This document shows, one piece after another, positions 1 to 5,700 of a stretch of 6,765 bases of DNA. The stretch is taken from positions 1 through 6,765 of the forward strand of contig JBBIRA010000073.1 of assembly GCA_037442005.1 (NCBI GenBank), written 5' to 3'. Source of the DNA: Leptospirillum sp037442005 (lineage in GTDB: Bacteria; Nitrospirota; Leptospirillia; Leptospirillales; Leptospirillaceae). The notes beneath the pieces were generated by a model. The model saw nothing but the letters and a program-made list of their open reading frames with translations, did not search any database and had not been told where the DNA came from. The stretch's first letter is position 1, and the number at the start of each line of letters is the position of its first letter. Made by a program: the position numbers and the translations under genes.

Positions 1-2
1 GA

Positions 3-812
3 CTTTCCGGCCTCGTCCTGGCCCAGAGGAAGGTCTCCGGGAAGACGAACGAGATCACGGCCTTTGAACCTCTTCTCGCCCCTCTTCCCCTCGAGGGACG
101 CACCATTACCGCCGACACCATGCACACCCAACGCGCCCATGCCCAATTCCTGGTCGAAGAAAAGAAGGCTCACTTCGTCATGGTCGTGAAGGCAAACCAG
201 GGAAGCCTCTTCGAGGCCCCTTCCCCTCCGGAGCATCAGACGCTTCTCGCGCCTCATCCACCTCCCGGCTCCGTCTCCTCTTCCAGCGCCCCGAACTCCG
301 GGGCTTTTTCCCCCTGACCATCGCTCAGCCCGCATCATCGACAAGGATCATGGCCGTCTTGAGGTCCGGGAGATCTGCCTCTTTGATCCCTCCGTTGCCG
401 ACTATATCCGGAACGAACTTCGCTTTCCTCATGTTTACCAAGCCTTTCGGATTACCCGGACCGTCACCGACATCCTTTCCCAAACCACGACGACTGAACA
501 GGTCTTCGGAATTGCCAGCCATTCACCGAATCAGGCATCGGCTCATCAACTCCTCACACACAACCGCTATCACTGGGGAGTCGAAAACCTCCTCCGGAAC
601 CTTCGCGATGTCACCTTCGATGAAGATCGCTCCACTATCCGAAAAGGTCATGGCCCCCAGAATCTGGCTGCCTTTCGGAACCTGGCGATCGCTCTCCTGA
701 GCCAGATCGTCCGATCCTTACAAAAAAAGATCGACTTCCGGTTCTCCTTCGGCATTATGCCCGCTCCTGGAGGAATGTCTTCTCGCTCTTGGGCCTCGAG
801 GCCGGACTTTGA
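3..812 (+). pseudogene. ISAs1-family transposase, 5'-truncated by the window edge and frameshifted
   Basis: This is a DDE transposase of the ISAs1 type, which would cut and join the ends of its own insertion sequence. The first part is read in the frame of base 3 (LSGLVLAQRKVSGKTNEITA, then ITADTMHTQ, with the catalytic Asp at 114-116, and VVKANQGSLFE). From about 316 the reading continues in the frame of base 1 with DKDHGRLEVRE and NRYHWGVENLLRN (likely catalytic Glu at 583-585), DVTFDEDRSTIRKG and NLAAFRNLAIALLSQI, all family hallmarks in the right order. The first frame change lies somewhere in the Pro/Ser-rich stretch 215-315. A second change, at the A7 run 722-728, returns to the original frame and gives a natural ending (LLRHYARSWRNVFSLLGLEA, stop at 810-812). 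The start codon and N-terminal domain lie outside the window. At least one shift looks disabling, so I call it a pseudogene. No terminal inverted repeat was recognised. Confidence 0.85.
723..729 (+). other. A_AAA_AAG slippery heptamer at the transposase -1 frame junction
   Basis: In the frame used by the conserved catalytic-Glu region, the codons are CAA-AAA-AAG. The last seven bases form A AAA AAG, the canonical bacterial -1 slippage heptamer known from dnaX and several insertion sequences. Slipping back one base makes the next codon GAT at 729-731 and leads to a plausible transposase C-terminus ending at 812. Without slippage the frame runs on to a stop at 985-987 through sequence that does not look like protein. 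A single A lost from an original A8 run would explain the same picture and is simpler in an element that is already frameshifted elsewhere. Confidence 0.4.
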
Positions 813-1127
813 AATCCTCCTGGTTCCGCACCATCCCGTTAGACACAATCCAACCATGCGTGATAGATTAAGAGACGATAATTTCCGGGAAAACAGGACC
901 TCTTCTGAAATGAAAAACAGACAACGGTGTCTGCATAACGCAAGGCTTCGTTCGCTCCGGCCGGCAAGCCGGAAGGCGATCGCTTGAGCCAACATGATTC
1001 CTGCTGGCATCATGTTGGGCGGTATTCCCGTTCCAACGGCTGATTCCTTTCGTTCTTGACCTCACGTCGTTCTGACCTTCACGATTGACGAAGACTTGAC
1101 AACCACTATTCGGAGAGAACCCATCTC
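813..1127. other. Intergenic region between the transposase remnant and the methyltransferase gene
   Basis: No convincing gene is present. Open frames here have no homology I recognise and no ribosome binding site. The stretch holds an inverted repeat at 989-1018. Upstream of the next gene there are TTGACC (1056-1061), TTGACG (1085-1090) and TTGACA (1096-1101), which resemble -35 boxes, but none has a good -10 box at 16-18 bases. The promoter of the downstream unit is therefore not located. The right end of the insertion sequence should lie near the left of this stretch but could not be identified. Confidence 0.6.
989..1018. repeat. 10-bp perfect inverted repeat (hairpin)
   Basis: CCAACATGAT at 989-998 is the exact reverse complement of ATCATGTTGG at 1009-1018. 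Two further pairs can form inside the 10-base loop, leaving TGCT at the tip. No T tract follows on either strand, so it is not a typical intrinsic terminator. It could be an insertion-sequence-derived palindrome, a protein-binding site, or a structure in the leader of the downstream unit. Confidence 0.6.
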
Positions 1128-1787
1128 ATGGAAAAAGGCGTTCTGAAAGAAAAAGAGCAAACCCCTCTCGAACACTATGCGGAAGGACTCATTCCGGACC
1201 GGGATCCCCTGATCCGGGAAATCGGCATTCTCACCGGACAGCACGGACGCCCGTTCCTGGGGGCACAAGGTGGCATGATGCTCGCCACACTGGCCTACAT
1301 GAACAAGGTCAAGCGGGTCTATGAATGGACCGGCGCCTATGGCTACTCTACCCTCTGGCTGGCGAAGATTCTCCCCAACGACTGCCAGTACATCATCGGA
1401 ACCATCGCCGACGAAAACCAGCGGCTGATTTCAAACTACCTGAAGAGAGCCGGTCTCCAGAGCCAGGTCAAGATCGAGATCACCGACGGGGCCAAACATT
1501 TCGGGCAGGCCGACGGTCAGTTCGATCTTCTTGTTCTGGATCTTCAGCAGGAACGGAACAAGCTCGCCTCCTGGCTGGACGTCATTCCCGGAAAAATCCG
1601 TGAAGGAGGACTTGTGGTCTCTCTCGGAAACCTTCCTCCGGGAGTCGGATCCGAGCAGACCAAGAACATGCTGGTTTCTTCGGTGGAAGCCTATAACCAC
1701 CGGATGTTCGCCGACCCGCGCTTTCTCTCGTCCATGCTTCCCATCTCGGACGGCACGATGATCTCTTACCGGCTTCCCGGAGTCTAG
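1128..1787 (+). CDS. O-methyltransferase-fold protein (class I SAM-dependent, CCoAOMT-like), divergent
   Basis: This 219-residue cytoplasmic protein matches the small cation-dependent O-methyltransferase family in length and order of motifs. GAQGGMMLATLAYM precedes the first strand; YEWTGAYGYSTLWLAKILP (from residue 65) stands where the SAM-binding loop and following helix normally lie; FDLLVLDLQQE (Asp138) stands for the usual FxDADK motif; and GGLVVSLGNLPPG (160-172) stands for GGLIVxDN. Two departures matter. The acidic residue that normally binds the SAM ribose after strand 2 falls in YIIGTIADEN and is not obvious. The metal-binding Asp-Asn pair is replaced by Leu-Gly-Asn. The fold assignment is good, but catalytic activity and substrate are unknown. 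The start at ATG 1128 is supported by GGAGAG at 1112-1117. It is the first gene of a tight three-gene unit, with the peptidase beginning 7 bases after its stop. Confidence 0.75.
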   Translation: MEKGVLKEKEQTPLEHYAEGLIPDRDPLIREIGILTGQHGRPFLGAQGGMMLATLAYMNKVKRVYEWTGAYGYSTLWLAKILPNDCQYIIGTIADENQRLISNYLKRAGLQSQVKIEITDGAKHFGQADGQFDLLVLDLQQERNKLASWLDVIPGKIREGGLVVSLGNLPPGVGSEQTKNMLVSSVEAYNHRMFADPRFLSSMLPISDGTMISYRLPGV

Positions 1788-1794
1788 GAATTTC

Positions 1795-2955
1795 ATGGCC
1801 ACACCGGACACGGAAGACAAACAGTCTCTCCCGAAACTCATTATTGCTTCGGGAGAGGCCAGTTACGACCTTTTTTACCGGACACGCTTCCTGACTCCCG
1901 ACCCCGTACTCTATATCGAAACCCCTGCAGCCAGAACACTGTTTCTCTCTGATCTTGAAGTCGACCGGGGACAAAAACAGGCCACGGTCGATCAGGTGGT
2001 TCCAACCCGCACCTTCGAAGAGCGCCTGCGGGAGGCGGGGAAACGCGCCACCCTTCCGGCCATTGCCGCCCTTTTCCTGAAAGACAACCACATCGACCGG
2101 GTGCTGACTCCCTTTGATCTTGCCAGCGGATATGCCCGGGCACTGGAGGCCGAAGGGATCGAAGTGGTCGTGGACCGGGGAGAACTTTATCCCGAACGAT
2201 CCCTTAAAACCCCGGCAGAAATCCGGTGGGTCCGGGAAACCCAGGAAGGGGTCGAAGAGTCCCTTCACATCGCCCTCAATCTTCTCCGTCGCGCCGAAAT
2301 TCGCGAGGGTCTCCTGTGGCTCGACGGGGAATACCTGACCTCAGAGCGGGTCAAGAGCTGCCTGAAACAGGAAATGCTCGCCCGGAACCTTCTCGCCCGC
2401 CACACGATTGTCGCCGGGGGAGAACAGGCCTGTGACCCGCACATGGAAGGATCCGGTCCCCTTCCCGCCCATCTGCCGATCGTCTTCGACATCTTTCCGA
2501 GCCATGAGGAAACCCGCTATTTCTCCGACATGACCCGGACCTTCTTCAAGGGTTCCGTCTCCCCTGAGCTTTTAAGAAACTACCAGGCCGTTCTCGATGC
2601 CCAGAACAAGGCCATCGATCTGGCCGGCCCCGGGATTGACTCAAAGATCCTCCATGAGGCGGTGGTGACACACTTCGACCAGATGGGATACCACACCGGA
2701 CTTCGACCCGATGGACGGATGGAAGGATTTTTCCACGGCACCGGCCACGGCGTCGGCCTTGAGATCCATGAGGCCCCCCGGGTGGGCCGATCGGGAGAGA
2801 TTCTGGCTCCCGGCCACATCATCACCGTCGAGCCCGGTCTCTATTACCCCGGTACCGGCGGGATCCGGATCGAAGACATGCTCGCCATTACCCAAACCGG
2901 CGCGGACAATCTCACCACCTTTCCCAAAGATCTGAAAAGCGCCCTCATCGAATAG
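1795..2955 (+). CDS. M24-family metallopeptidase, Xaa-Pro aminopeptidase/dipeptidase-like
   Basis: This 386-residue cytoplasmic enzyme is predicted to cleave peptide bonds next to proline using two metal ions. Residues 1 to about 150 form a creatinase-like N-terminal domain. The pita-bread catalytic domain follows, with all five expected ligands visible: Asp232 (VFDIFP), Asp245 (FSDMTRTF), His318 (GTGHGVGLEIHE), Glu346 (TVEPGLYY) and Glu360 (GIRIEDM). His314 and His325 match the conserved second-shell histidines. Length and architecture fit the PepQ/PepP group, but I cannot separate aminopeptidase from dipeptidase, so no symbol is given. No signal peptide is seen. The start at ATG 1795 has TAGGAA at 1785-1790, which overlaps the stop codon of the upstream gene and suggests coupled translation. 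The third gene follows 16 bases downstream. Confidence 0.9.
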   Translation: MATPDTEDKQSLPKLIIASGEASYDLFYRTRFLTPDPVLYIETPAARTLFLSDLEVDRGQKQATVDQVVPTRTFEERLREAGKRATLPAIAALFLKDNHIDRVLTPFDLASGYARALEAEGIEVVVDRGELYPERSLKTPAEIRWVRETQEGVEESLHIALNLLRRAEIREGLLWLDGEYLTSERVKSCLKQEMLARNLLARHTIVAGGEQACDPHMEGSGPLPAHLPIVFDIFPSHEETRYFSDMTRTFFKGSVSPELLRNYQAVLDAQNKAIDLAGPGIDSKILHEAVVTHFDQMGYHTGLRPDGRMEGFFHGTGHGVGLEIHEAPRVGRSGEILAPGHIITVEPGLYYPGTGGIRIEDMLAITQTGADNLTTFPKDLKSALIE

Positions 2956-2971
2956 GGGGGGCAAGACCACC

Positions 2972-3715
2972 ATGGGCCACCCCACCACCCCTTCCAACAG
3001 TTCTCTTTCCCCGGTCAGTCTGGTGTTCGGAGCGACCACTCCGATCGGTCTGTCCCTTATCGAGGCTTTAGCCCGTCAGGGAAAACCGGTCATCGCTTCG
3101 GGACGGGCCCAAACCCGCCCCCAGTCGATTCCGAAAGAGATCGAATGGTTTCCCTTCGACTTTCTCACAACCCCGCAATCGGCTCTTGCAACCGGAGCCC
3201 CCTGGGCCTCCCGGGTCGTGGAGACCGCCTACATCCTGTCACACCCCACCTTCCGGCAGGGAGATCCGGACCCAATGTCCCTGCTTCCGGCGGTCGCGTC
3301 AACCCTGGCTCTTTGCCAGGCCATCGAACCGTGGTGTACTTCCGGCTCCCGATTTCTCTTCCTGCTCCCGGATTCAGAAAGAATGCCCCTCAGGGGATAC
3401 CAGTCCGCCCGGATCTATCTGGAATCGATTAAAGAACTGATCGCCGGACTGAAAATAGAACTCTCCCGCAGGAACATCGGCGTGGCCGCCATTCTCCTGG
3501 CCCACGTCCCCGGCCATAACACCCCCCACATGAGTCCGAAATCAGTGGAAAAAGTCGCCCGGACCACCGCCAGCGGCCGCCTTTTTGGAACGGCTGAAAC
3601 AGTCAGGCTTCTGCTGGAACTTGCTGATCGCCGCAGCCCGGAACCGTTCCCAAAAGAACCGTTTCTCACTCCGGATGGGCCGGCAAGTCCGGATCCCTTA
3701 TCCGCTTCCATCTGA
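2972..3715 (+). CDS. Short-chain dehydrogenase/reductase-like Rossmann protein with altered catalytic motif
   Basis: This 247-residue protein opens with a nucleotide-binding fold, SLVFGATTPIGLSLIEALAR, whose GATTPIG (20-26) matches the SDR glycine motif. Arg45 (SGR) after strand 2 is the kind of residue that selects NADP(H). Further on, GYQSARIYLESIKELI (Tyr143) is aligned with the SDR YxxxK helix, but the lysine is Arg147. No serine stands about 13 residues before the tyrosine; the nearest is Ser135. HVPGHNT (178-184) fits the family's PG-x-T segment after strand 6. I infer an SDR-fold protein that may be a non-catalytic or atypical member. The start at ATG 2972 is preceded by a run of seven G (2955-2961) that begins in the peptidase stop codon. 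No terminator is evident after its stop. Confidence 0.75.
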   Translation: MGHPTTPSNSSLSPVSLVFGATTPIGLSLIEALARQGKPVIASGRAQTRPQSIPKEIEWFPFDFLTTPQSALATGAPWASRVVETAYILSHPTFRQGDPDPMSLLPAVASTLALCQAIEPWCTSGSRFLFLLPDSERMPLRGYQSARIYLESIKELIAGLKIELSRRNIGVAAILLAHVPGHNTPHMSPKSVEKVARTTASGRLFGTAETVRLLLELADRRSPEPFPKEPFLTPDGPASPDPLSASI

Positions 3716-4326
3716 TCATCCGTGCAGACAAAACCCTCCAACTGTTCCCAGTCCGGACTGAATGCCAAGGGATTCAGCCACCCCGCCTGACGATCTTCAC
3801 TCTCAGAAAATGAAACACCTGTCCATTGTCCAGGGGCTATCGGAAGCAGCCAGATGAGAAAAGAACCATCACCGATCAGTACGGGGAATGGGCCAGCACT
3901 GGATAGAAAAGCGACTGGGGCCACCGGTACCCGATGGGAAAGGGGGGCGGAGCCGGAGTTTTCCCCTGTGGAATGGAAAACAGATGGTATATCTTGAGGA
4001 CCGGGGAAAGATTAATCTCCCCTTGTAGCCCGTGCGGTCGTCAGGAGGCAAGCTTTCCCTCACCTGGCAGCCTTGGCTGAAAGGAAAACGTGATCCTTTT
4101 CGACTTTGATTCCGATAATCTGGACGAAAATGAAAAAACGTTTGGAGAGGCCCGAATCGACCCCTTCCGAAAGTTTGGGCATGGTTTTTTAGCTCACCGG
4201 ATTGCTGATCAGCACGATTCCCGATGATCACTTTGATGATCCATGCCCATCTGATTCTCTGAGCAAAACAAAAAGGGTATTTTTCAATCACTATCGCACC
4301 ATACGCCGTTCGAGCAGCTTGTTTTC
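3716..4326. other. Long region without a convincing gene
   Basis: About 610 bases separate the three-gene unit from the vapBC promoter. I find no plus-strand gene. On the minus strand, two long frames (3924 to 3415 and 4333 to 3869) are open, but the first overlaps 300 bases of the dehydrogenase-like gene, begins at GTG without a ribosome binding site, and has no motif I recognise. Its first 70 or so residues (for example ENSGSAPLSH upstream and WLNPLAFSPDWEQLEGF within) look more protein-like than chance, so a decayed minus-strand gene is possible. A 12-base perfect palindrome, TGCTGATCAGCA, sits at 4203-4214. Confidence 0.5.
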
Positions 4327-4346
4327 TTGTCATACTCGTATATACT
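4319..4346 (+). promoter_or_regulatory. Probable vapBC promoter (sigma-70 type)
   Basis: A -10-like TATACT at 4341-4346 (five of six matches to TATAAT) follows a weak -35-like TTGTTT at 4319-4324 with a 16-base spacer. The -10 box lies inside the inverted repeat listed separately, so a repressor bound there would block RNA polymerase. Transcription would start near 4353, giving a leader of roughly 30 bases. Confidence 0.5.
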
Positions 4347-4369
4347 TGAATCTATACGTCTAATGACAA
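4327..4369. promoter_or_regulatory. vapO: Nested inverted repeat, candidate VapB/VapBC operator
   Basis: Two perfect inverted repeats are nested around almost the same centre. TTGTCAT at 4327-4333 pairs with ATGACAA at 4363-4369, and CGTATA at 4337-4342 pairs with TATACG at 4353-4358. VapB antitoxins with an AbrB/SpoVT fold bind palindromes in their own promoter, and the VapBC complex binds more tightly. This dyad covers the -10 box and ends 12 bases before the vapB start, so autoregulation through it is a reasonable inference. Confidence 0.55.
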
Positions 4370-4381
4370 AAGGAGCCCGAA

Positions 4382-4672
4382 ATGATCGAGACACGTGTTG
4401 CCAAGCTATTCAAGAACGGTGCCAGCCAAGCGGTCCGCCTTCCGGCAGAATTCCGCTTCGAAGGAGACAAAATCTATGCGACACGCAATGATGTCACGGG
4501 GGATGTCGTACTGTCGAACCGGCCGGGTGCCGCGGCATGGAATGAATTCTTCGAATTGCTTCATCTGGTCGAAGACCCTGGCGACTTCCTGGTTGAGCGC
4601 CCACTGAACGTGATATTGCCAGATCACGGCATTTTCGATGATGAGGCAGATCCGGATACGAACGGAAATTGA
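4382..4672 (+). CDS. vapB: VapB-type antitoxin, AbrB/MazE/SpoVT fold
   Basis: This 96-residue protein is the antitoxin that neutralises the VapC nuclease and represses the shared promoter. Its first half is the swapped-hairpin DNA-binding domain: VAKLFKNGASQAVRLPAEFR is the signature of the VapB class (RvaKLFkNGrSQAVRLPxEFR), followed by GDKIYATRNDVTGDVVLS. The second half (ELLHLVEDPGDFLVERP and the acidic C-terminus) is the toxin-binding tail, which is usually flexible and degraded by proteases. The start at ATG 4382 has AGGAG at 4371-4375 with six bases of spacing. Length is normal for the group. Its stop lies five bases before the chosen vapC start, as expected for an antitoxin-first operon. 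Confidence 0.9.
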   Translation: MIETRVAKLFKNGASQAVRLPAEFRFEGDKIYATRNDVTGDVVLSNRPGAAAWNEFFELLHLVEDPGDFLVERPLNVILPDHGIFDDEADPDTNGN

Positions 4673-4677
4673 TATCT

Positions 4678-5079
4678 ATGTTGCACATGCTGGACACTGA
4701 TATCGCAAGTTACCTTATCAAGGGAAAATCACCTGCAGCCGAGAGTCGACTGGCAGCCATCATACCGTCCATGGTCTGCATTTCGGTGATGACTCGGGCC
4801 GAACTACAATACGGAATGAAACGACTACCCCCAGACCATCGTCTCCACTTGGTGGTCAGCCATTTCCTCAAGACCGTTCGCACCTTGCCGTGGAATGCCG
4901 AAGCGGCTGACTGGTACGCCGGCATCCGCCACCAACTTGTGAACACCGGCCAGCCAATCGGAGAACTGGACATGATGATCGCGGCACACTCTCTCTCGGT
5001 TGGTGCGGTGCTGGTCACCAACAACCAACGCCATTACGAACGGATCGAAGCTCCGTTGATACTGGAAAACTGGATGTGA
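4678..5079 (+). CDS. vapC: VapC-type PIN-domain ribonuclease toxin
   Basis: This 133-residue PIN-domain endoribonuclease would cut tRNA or rRNA when released from VapB and halt growth. The acidic metal-binding set is intact: Asp6 (MLDTDIASYLIKG), Glu42 (SVMTRAELQYG) and Asp98 (PIGELDMMIAAHSL), with Asn116 (LVTNNQRHYERI) in the fourth position, as is common in this VapC/FitB subgroup. The usual C-terminal tryptophan motif (LENWM) is also present. I chose ATG 4678 because GGA at 4664-4666 lies 11 bases upstream. TTG 4669, overlapping the vapB stop, and ATG 4687, giving the classical MLDTD start, are alternatives. No terminator follows immediately; the first one seen is at 5402. The toxin looks functional. 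Confidence 0.9.
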   Translation: MLHMLDTDIASYLIKGKSPAAESRLAAIIPSMVCISVMTRAELQYGMKRLPPDHRLHLVVSHFLKTVRTLPWNAEAADWYAGIRHQLVNTGQPIGELDMMIAAHSLSVGAVLVTNNQRHYERIEAPLILENWM

Positions 5080-5387
5080 CCAAACGTGCCGGGCAAGCCC
5101 CTCATTCATGGTGAGATTCAGCGAACACGCTCAGTATCATAGTCAATCGTGCGTTTTATCAGAACAAAACCGCAAACGCTCCCTTCCTTATCCTCCCCGG
5201 TTTTTACCTAACAACATAAAAAACAAGTCTTTTACAATTCTAGCACGCCATTTGCTCACACTTTTCCGTCGATCTCCTTTTTTGATCGGTCGACACCCCC
5301 CTGACGGCCATCATGAAACCGGCTTTGTGCGTTTCATGACAGAGAGCTCAATTCCTCCTTCACGTTGAATAGACAGATTCCCGCCGC
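5080..5387. other. Intergenic region downstream of vapC
   Basis: There is no convincing gene. The 86-codon plus-strand frame at 5108-5368 starts without a ribosome binding site and has a biased, unstructured composition. The stretch is AT-rich around 5210-5240, unlike the neighbouring genes, and contains the inverted repeat at 5311-5339. It may be the 3' end of the vapBC transcript, the body of a small RNA ending at the terminator downstream, or an old insertion scar. Confidence 0.5.
5311..5339. repeat. 9-bp perfect inverted repeat
   Basis: TCATGAAAC at 5311-5319 is the exact reverse complement of GTTTCATGA at 5331-5339, with an 11-base spacer. The half-site spacing of 20 bases, about two helical turns, suits a dimeric DNA-binding protein, and an RNA hairpin is equally possible. 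There is no T tract after it, so it is unlikely to be a terminator. Confidence 0.6.
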
Positions 5388-5440
5388 CATCGCCCACCCT
5401 TCGGGGACCAGATCATCGGTCCCCGTCTTCTTTGGCGATG
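5388..5440. repeat. Nested inverted repeat enclosing a terminator hairpin
   Basis: CATCGCC at 5388-5394 and GGCGATG at 5434-5440 are exact reverse complements and flank the terminator hairpin at 5402-5425. Together they could form a two-level cruciform or RNA structure. The outer stem closes across the T-rich tail, so its pairing would compete with termination only after the tail is made. Confidence 0.5.
5402..5433 (+). terminator. Intrinsic terminator with no obvious gene ending at it
   Basis: CGGGGACC at 5402-5409 pairs perfectly with GGTCCCCG at 5418-5425 around an 8-base loop. TCTTCTTT (5426-5433) follows at once on the plus strand. It lies 320 bases beyond the vapC stop, so it ends either a long vapBC transcript or an unrecognised small RNA. 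The minus strand has no T run next to the stem. Confidence 0.65.
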
Positions 5441-5571
5441 ATCGACCAATTCCAGGGCCGTCTCTCTTTTCCTTTTCTGACAGACACTGGAAAGAGCAGA
5501 CCGATCCTCTTCTCTCCGGTTCATCCCGACCCTTTTTTTGAATCTTTTCTTTCCGGGCGATTTCGCATCCG

Positions 5572-5600
5572 GACAGTGCACCTTGTCACCATGACAGTGC
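5572..5600. promoter_or_regulatory. Repeat cluster, candidate upstream activator site for the sigma-54 promoter
   Basis: GACAGTGC occurs at 5572-5579 and again at 5593-5600, exactly 21 bases apart, on the same face of the helix. The second copy overlaps an inverted repeat, TGTCA (5584-5588) with TGACA (5592-5596). The cluster lies about 101-129 bases upstream of the predicted start at 5701, where enhancer-binding proteins that activate sigma-54 polymerase usually bind. The binding protein is unknown. Confidence 0.4.
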
Positions 5601-5656
5601 GAAAGAGCAAAACGGACAACACAGGTGATGGCGAACAAAATAAATAAATCATTTAA

Positions 5657-5669
5657 AATCAAGCACTTC
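5657..5669. promoter_or_regulatory. IHF-like site
   Basis: AATCAAGCACTTC matches the IHF consensus WATCAANNNNTTR at every defined position but the last, and lies in an AT-rich stretch. It sits at about -44 to -32, between the candidate activator site and the -24 box. DNA bending there would help loop the activator onto sigma-54 polymerase. It is close to the polymerase for an IHF site, and short degenerate matches are common, so this is tentative. Confidence 0.25.
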
Positions 5670-5674
5670 AATTT

Positions 5675-5690
5675 TGGCACATCCTTTGCT
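5675..5690 (+). promoter_or_regulatory. Sigma-54 (RpoN) -24/-12 promoter
   Basis: TTGGCAC-ATCCT-TTGCT fits the RpoN consensus YTGGCACG-N4-TTGCW with a single difference (A for the G after CAC). The invariant GG (5676-5677) and GC (5688-5689) are separated by exactly 10 bases, as required. The expected transcription start is near 5701. It points towards the outer-membrane protein gene and is the only good promoter I see for it. Sigma-54 promoters need an ATP-driven activator, so the gene should be silent until a specific signal arrives. Confidence 0.75.
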
Positions 5691-5700
5691 GAATGCAGAA

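Noticed and set aside
757..987. Plus-strand frame as a separate small gene
   Set aside because: It is the read-through of the transposase zero frame past the A7 junction; no ribosome binding site precedes ATG 757.
648..1013. 121-codon minus-strand open frame
   Set aside because: It is antisense to the conserved transposase C-terminus, with no protein signature of its own.
1582..2268. 228-codon minus-strand open frame
   Set aside because: It is antisense to the methyltransferase-like gene and the peptidase, both of which have clear family motifs on the plus strand.
3667..3692. TCCGGA repeats near the end of the dehydrogenase-like gene as a terminator
   Set aside because: The stem lies inside the coding sequence, is short, and has no T tract after it.
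3415..3924. 169-codon minus-strand open frame
   Set aside because: It overlaps the dehydrogenase-like gene by 300 bases, begins at GTG without a ribosome binding site, and its second half is low-complexity antisense sequence. It is kept only as a possible remnant in the gene-free part.
3869..4333. 154-codon minus-strand open frame upstream of vapB
   Set aside because: Its composition is unusually rich in Arg and Phe with no recognisable motif, and its start codon lies inside the vapBC promoter dyad with no room for its own ribosome binding site.
5108..5368. 86-codon plus-strand frame after vapC
   Set aside because: No ribosome binding site, no motif, and it runs through the inverted repeat at 5311-5339. 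The composition does not look like protein.
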